The position numbers were made by a program, and so were the translations under genes. Of a stretch of DNA of 34,730 nucleotides, positions 31,361 to 34,730 are shown one piece after another. The notes beneath the pieces were generated by a model. The model was not told where the DNA came from and did not search any database. It saw only the letters and a list, made by a program, of their open reading frames with translations. Numbering within the stretch: position 1 is the first letter of the stretch; every line of letters begins with the position of its first letter. The DNA comes from Treponema sp. (GTDB lineage Bacteria > Spirochaetota > Spirochaetia > Treponematales > Breznakiellaceae), in the NCBI GenBank assembly GCA_009781475.1, contig WQYB01000022.1, positions 1 through 34,730 of the forward strand, written 5' to 3'.

Positions 31361-31373
31361 GTTAATTATTAAC
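31361..31373. promoter_or_regulatory. Palindrome upstream of the hydrogenase promoter, possible operator
   Basis: GTTAAT-T-ATTAAC is a perfect 13-base palindrome 14 bases upstream of the -35 box. It resembles half of a redox-sensor (Rex) site, TTGTTAA...TTAACAA, but with a 3-base gap instead of 4 and without the outer bases on one side. It may bind a regulator, but the identity is open. Confidence 0.35.
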
Positions 31374-31457
31374 TTTTAATATTATCTTTAGTAGCTTGTT
31401 TTTTAATCGTATTTTTTTACATATATTTCATATAATGCAATTAAAAACATTAAACCA

Positions 31458-31940
31458 CTATCTTCGCCTGACTTCTGACAAACCTCTGCAGTCAAAATCG
31501 ACAGGAAAAAAAGGAACATTTGGTATGGAAGGACGAACCTGCGCCTTTCCTCTGAAACGGTAATTAACCTGGCGCATTGCAATAACATCATCCAAAAGCT
31601 GTCTATTCATGTTTATAAAATTCATGGAAAATGTAAATCTTGTTTCTCTTGAACTGTTGGCAGGTATTTGCACAATATTGTTTACAGTATTACCTGCCCA
31701 AAAAAGATTATTACCGTACAATTCATAAGTTATGGAGGAAAGTTCCATTGCAAAATCATTGGGATTTTCTATTCTTATTACAGCTTCAAATTCGGTAACA
31801 ACAATATCTGCCTGTAAAATGAATATAGAAACAACTTCGAATGATGGTTCTTTGACATCCAGACGCTGCGCTGTCTGCGGCTGCGAAGCACAGGATATGA
31901 AAATAAAAATAATTATAATATAAAAAATTAATTTACGCAT
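31458..31940 (-). CDS. LEA-type-2/WHy-domain lipoprotein
   Basis: A lipoprotein signal (MRKLIFYIIIIFIFIS, lipobox Cys 17, then ASQPQ) leads into a beta-rich domain of the LEA_2/WHy type: VKEPSFEVVSIFILQADIVV, VIRIENPNDFAMELSSITYE and IPANSSRETRFTFSM. The domain binds no known ligand with certainty; similar bacterial lipoproteins are linked with envelope stress. I chose the ATG at 31940, because TATAAT ends five bases before it. A TTG at 31946 would add two residues but lies inside the -10 box. The gene is 42 bases from the MEMO-like gene, which lies upstream on the same strand. Confidence 0.8.
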   Translation of the reverse strand: MRKLIFYIIIIFIFISCASQPQTAQRLDVKEPSFEVVSIFILQADIVVTEFEAVIRIENPNDFAMELSSITYELYGNNLFWAGNTVNNIVQIPANSSRETRFTFSMNFINMNRQLLDDVIAMRQVNYRFRGKAQVRPSIPNVPFFPVDFDCRGLSEVRRR

Positions 31941-31945
31941 ACTCA

Positions 31946-31976
31946 ATTATAAACCTTTATTTTATTTTTGTGTCAG
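31946..31976 (-). promoter_or_regulatory. Promoter of the LEA-type lipoprotein gene (leaderless arrangement)
   Basis: On the minus strand CTGACA (31971-31976), a 19-base spacer and a perfect TATAAT (31946-31951) end five bases before the ATG at 31940. The spacer is long, but the -10 box is perfect. There is no Shine-Dalgarno. Confidence 0.55.
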
Positions 31977-32002
31977 TCAAATTAATGACAAGTATCATTA
32001 TA

Positions 32003-32839
32003 TTAATAATAAGATAATTCACTGTAAAAAACAGTGGTATTTTCAGTGCCGACGGCACTTATCATTTCGTCTGCTATAGAGCAGGTATGGGTTTTATCAA
32101 GCAATCCGCTTTCAAAAAGGCTTGCCGCCAAAGCGCCGCCGCATGCATTTAAACGCCCGTCTAAAATTGCCGCGGCAAGTGCGGGAGAATTCTTTTCGGA
32201 AAATAGCGATATAACTTCCTGTGCTGAAAGCTGTGCTGCTTCTTTATCAACATTACTCGATAAATTGCAGGAAACCACTATCAACGTTTCATCCAAAACA
32301 GGAGTTATAACAGCTCTTAATGCCTGTGCCAAATCGTAAATATACTGCGCTTTTGGCTGTCCCATAAGAATAGGAACAATCGAAGCATACGGAAAGCAAT
32401 ATTTTACAAAAGGAAGCAGGATTTCGATGGAATGTTCACTTAAATGAGGAATATCGTTTATTTCAAAAAAATTCCCCTGAAACTCAAATTCTTCAGATAG
32501 TTCCTGATCTACCGGAATATTGCCCAATGGAGTATGAAATGAATGTGAATTTGATAAAAATAACCCTTTTTCCCTTTTATCATGAATAGGTCCGAGCAAT
32601 ACTACCCTTTTTATATCTCTGCTTCTGCCCATTGCGGATTGAAAAGCCTCTGCAGCTAAAGACCCGGAGTAACTCCAGGCTCCATGCGGAGCTATAATTG
32701 CCTTTGCAAATCCTCCCTTTTCCTCTTCCAGCCCAAAAGATCGCAAATAATCGAGTATTTCCTTTCTTTCTTCGGGATAAAACAACCCAGCCCCTACTGA
32801 ACTGCGAATCCGTCTCTTTTGGGCAAGCATAGCTTCCAT
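32003..32839 (-). CDS. MEMO-like protein (AmmeMemoRadiSam system protein B family)
   Basis: The 278-residue sequence matches the MEMO1/AmmeMemoRadiSam B family: RIRSSVGAGLFYPEERKEIL, KAIIAPHGAWSYSGSLAAEA with the first conserved His, RVVLLGPIHDK, SEHSIEILLPFVKYCFP with the second His region, IVVSCNLSSNVDK and DEMISAVGTENTTVF near the end. Members bind metals and are related to aromatic dioxygenases; in other genomes they are encoded with a radical-SAM protein and AMMECR1, neither of which is visible in this window. The ATG at 32839 lies six bases after a promoter and has no Shine-Dalgarno. The function in bacteria is unknown. Confidence 0.9.
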   Translation of the reverse strand: MEAMLAQKRRIRSSVGAGLFYPEERKEILDYLRSFGLEEEKGGFAKAIIAPHGAWSYSGSLAAEAFQSAMGRSRDIKRVVLLGPIHDKREKGLFLSNSHSFHTPLGNIPVDQELSEEFEFQGNFFEINDIPHLSEHSIEILLPFVKYCFPYASIVPILMGQPKAQYIYDLAQALRAVITPVLDETLIVVSCNLSSNVDKEAAQLSAQEVISLFSEKNSPALAAAILDGRLNACGGALAASLFESGLLDKTHTCSIADEMISAVGTENTTVFYSELSYY

Positions 32840-32845
32840 ATATTA

Positions 32846-32874
32846 AATCTAGTGTTTGCAAGAGCAGGATGCAA
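32846..32874 (-). promoter_or_regulatory. Promoter of the MEMO-like gene (leaderless arrangement)
   Basis: On the minus strand TTGCAT (32869-32874), a 17-base spacer and TAGATT (32846-32851) end six bases before the ATG at 32839. No Shine-Dalgarno precedes the ATG. Confidence 0.6.
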
Positions 32875-32903
32875 GGAAAAAACTGATAAATTATAAAATA
32901 ATT

Positions 32904-33431
32904 CTACTTTTTGATTTTAAAATTCATTTTTAATAGTGAAATAAGCGATTTAAGCTCATCATTGAATTTATTGGCAATAGAAGCGGTAATTAGAATATCG
33001 GTTCGTTCTCGGGAAAGCCAATTAAAAAGACGTTCGGAGATTTCCAAAGCCGAACCTTCGCCTTTAACGATTTTAACCATTGAAGTTATTTCACCTTTTG
33101 TAAAAGAAATCCACAATCTTCCATATAAAATATGATAACCGGAACTGGTCATTTTTATGTCAGTAAACCCTTCGGATTTAACCTTTGTTTTTACAGTTTT
33201 TACAGTTTTTACGGTTTTTTGAGACCTTACCGCTGCCGCTAAATCCCGTTGTTTTTCTTTAATAATTGTATTATTCAGTTCATCAACCTGCATGTTATAA
33301 ATGTGGATATTTGCCTGTTTTACTAAAAACGCCAATCCTTCTTCGTTAAGTTTAGGAATAAGGGATTTCAGCTCTTTTGCAAGCGTTTCCACTTCTGTCG
33401 GTTTTTTTACCGCTTTTTTTGCTTTTGCCAT
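32904..33431 (-). CDS. Conserved hypothetical protein with a Lys/Thr/Val repeat linker
   Basis: A 175-residue basic protein without signal or membrane segment. The N-terminus is Lys/Ala-rich (MAKAKKAVKKPTEVETLAKE), as in nucleic-acid-binding proteins. Residues about 70-85 hold a short repeat (KTVKTVKTVKTK) made by a 9-base DNA repeat (33188-33220). The C-terminal half (about 90-175) is a mixed alpha/beta domain (FTDIKMTSSGYHILYGRLWI, ISERLFNWLSRERTDIL) that I do not recognise. The ATG follows a near-perfect promoter by five bases and has no Shine-Dalgarno. The promoter lies partly in the 3' end of the upstream rqcH-like gene. Confidence 0.75.
   Translation of the reverse strand: MAKAKKAVKKPTEVETLAKELKSLIPKLNEEGLAFLVKQANIHIYNMQVDELNNTIIKEKQRDLAAAVRSQKTVKTVKTVKTKVKSEGFTDIKMTSSGYHILYGRLWISFTKGEITSMVKIVKGEGSALEISERLFNWLSRERTDILITASIANKFNDELKSLISLLKMNFKIKK
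33188..33220. repeat. 9-base tandem repeat (TTTTTACAG/TTTTTACGG) in coding DNA
   Basis: About three and a half copies of a 9-base unit encode KTVKTVKTVKTK in the hypothetical protein at 32904-33431. Because the unit is a multiple of three, copy-number change keeps the frame and alters only linker length. Confidence 0.7.
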
Positions 33432-33436
33432 AAGAT

Positions 33437-33465
33437 ATTATAAGATTAAACCCTGCAATTCTCAA
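33437..33465 (-). promoter_or_regulatory. Promoter of the conserved hypothetical gene (leaderless, near consensus)
   Basis: On the minus strand TTGAGA (33460-33465), a 17-base spacer and TATAAT (33437-33442) end five bases before the ATG at 33431. The -35 box lies within the last codons of the upstream gene. This is the best example of the leaderless arrangement in the window. Confidence 0.7.
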
Positions 33466-34730
33466 GCGATCTTAAACGTGTGTCTTCCAGTTTTATAGAA
33501 AGATTTTTTTCCTGAGTTGGAATTACTAACCCTTTTGGTCCGTCTTTGGCACGGCGTAAATATTTAACTTGTGTGTAAAATAAATCGCCGCCTTCGTTAT
33601 TTCTGCCTTTTGAATAAAAAATTGCAAGGTTTCCGGCATCTAAAAGAATGTCCAGCGGCACGGTTTTTCCGGGTCTTTGTTTAACAAACACATAAGAGCC
33701 ATGATAATCTCTTGCATGCAGCCATAAATCGTTTCCTTTTACATGACGGCGCAAAAGTTCGTCGTTTTCATTGGCGTCTCTGCCTACAATAATTATCCAA
33801 TCCCCTCGTTTAAAAGTAAGCCCGGGGCGTGATTTTTCTTTTTTAGAAATCTGTTTTTTAAACTGCGGCTGTCCGCCGGTTTTTAAAAGTTTTGCAAGAA
33901 TTAAAGGATTTGTTTCGGTTAATAAACGCTCAAGTTTTTCTGTTACTTCTTTTAATTCTTTTTCTCCGTCTTCTATTTCTCTTTGAATTTCTGTAAGACC
34001 GTTTTTTTCTTTTTTAAATCTGGAATAATAATTTTGAGCCATTTCAGCCGGCGTTGTTAACGGATCAAGTTCGATGCGTATTGTTTTTCCGTCTTCATTT
34101 GTTTCCAGCCATTTATCGCCGGGTTTTATTATTGCGATATTTTAAAGTATTAAATCGCCGTAATTTTTAAAACGTGCAGAATCGGCAAATGAAACTTCTT
34201 TTTCTCTTAGTCTTTCAAGAGCGGCATTAATTCTGCCAAGACTGCCTTCATAAGTGCGCCTAACCTGCTCTTTCAAAACTTCTAAAGAAAGGCTTCCGCC
34301 TTGTGACGCATAATACTCATCTATTTTTTTATTAAATGAACCTTCACCCGGTAAATTGCGTACTTCATATACACGTTTTTCAATCTTACGTTCACCTGCC
34401 GCCTGTTCAGATTTTTTTTCTTCAGGTAAATACCTTCCGCCTGTTATTTCATCCCGTTTAGGTTTTCGGCGCATAACATCTAACACAAAACCGTCATCTT
34501 TTGTAACGATAAAATTAGCGGCATTTGACCACAGCCTTATATACATTTTATATGTTTCATCAGGCCGTTTTACTGTAATTTTTACAATTCGATTGTCTTC
34601 CAGCTGATTTATTTCCGTTACCCAGCCGTTAACTATTTTTGACGATAAAAACTGCGCAAAACGAAGCGGTTTATCAGTTTTTGGAACTGCTTTAAACGTT
34701 TCATGTATCCTGCATGCGTTTGCGTTTAAC
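33446..34730 (-). pseudogene. rqcH: RqcH/FbpA-type (NFACT) protein gene with an in-frame stop; 5' end beyond the window
   Basis: RqcH/Rqc2 relatives bind stalled 50S-nascent chain complexes and add Ala tails; they are also annotated as fibronectin-binding proteins. The frame runs from the right edge through NFACT-N motifs (RIHETFKAVP, LRFAQFLSS, VNGWVTEINQLEDNRIVKI), a coiled middle (LSLEVLKEQVRRTYEGSLG), then, after TAA at 34142-34144, continues in the same frame with IIKPGDKWLET, IELDPLTTPAEMAQNYYSRF and the NFACT-R domain (GDWIIIVGRDANENDELLRR, KGNDLWLHARDYHGSYVFVK, KYLRRAKDGPKGL). No frameshift is needed, since a single codon breaks the gene. The protein on both sides is well conserved, so the stop is recent, a sequencing error, or read through. 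Confidence 0.85.

Noticed and set aside
31361-31373. Assignment of the palindrome as a Rex operator
   Set aside because: The gap is 3 instead of 4 bases and one outer arm does not match, so only a generic operator is claimed.
33188-33220. Possible CRISPR-like or phase-variable repeat
   Set aside because: The units are 9 bases with no spacers and multiples of three, so there is no CRISPR array and no frame switching.

Overview
The window is AT-rich, densely coded bacterial DNA with a diderm, host-associated spirochaete look, most likely a Treponema of the gut or termite-gut type. This is an inference from gene content: an electron-bifurcating [FeFe] hydrogenase operon, a leucine-rich-repeat (BspA-like) protein fused to an outer-membrane barrel, lipoproteins, a FliL-like protein beside an ECF sigma/anti-sigma pair, and an Rpn-type nuclease. 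No rRNA or tRNA gene and no CRISPR array was seen. No gene-free stretch exceeds 300 bases.

Bases 1-6221 (+) hold the most unusual block, the 3' part of an operon resembling a type VII (WXG100/EccC) secretion system in a diderm. In order: the end of an unknown gene, a 65-residue protein, a 1260-residue membrane FtsK/SpoIIIE ATPase with two zinc ribbons, two WXG100-like proteins of 94 and 95 residues, a 366-residue coiled-coil protein ending in an M15 peptidase domain, a tiny ORF, and a 68-residue WXG-like protein. None has a signal peptide, which fits export by the ATPase.

Bases 6300-9292 hold an Rpn-family nuclease (-), then a FliL-like membrane protein, a small membrane protein, an ECF sigma factor and a zinc-type anti-sigma factor (all +). 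Bases 9393-12111 form an extracytoplasmic flavin/ECF-like group: ApbE lipoprotein (+), a Gx-transporter/ECF-T-like fusion (-) and a NusG-domain-II protein (-). Bases 12132-13974 are trpS-proC (+).

Bases 13971-22163 are mixed: a NYN nuclease with a cold-shock tail, a periplasmic protein, a phosphoesterase lipoprotein, a half-size EamA transporter, an LRR/barrel protein, a class III cyclase-like protein, a TPR protein, a divergent YmdB-type phosphoesterase and an Hsp20. Bases 22211-31299 (all -) hold a DUF2339 membrane protein, a purine permease and the hydrogenase operon (HydC, ATPase, HndB-like, HydB, HydA). The permease directly follows hydA and ends at a strong terminator. Bases 31458-34730 (all -) hold a LEA-type lipoprotein, a MEMO-like protein, a conserved hypothetical, and an rqcH/fbpA gene with an in-frame stop that runs off the right edge.

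Two patterns cut across the window. First, many first-in-operon genes have no Shine-Dalgarno but a good -10 box 5-7 bases before the start codon, so they look leaderless, while downstream genes keep normal Shine-Dalgarno sites. Second, CACGGAG/CCACAGAG-type inverted-repeat elements lie between genes and, in two places, are read into coding sequence (the ApbE signal peptide region and the linker of the transporter fusion).
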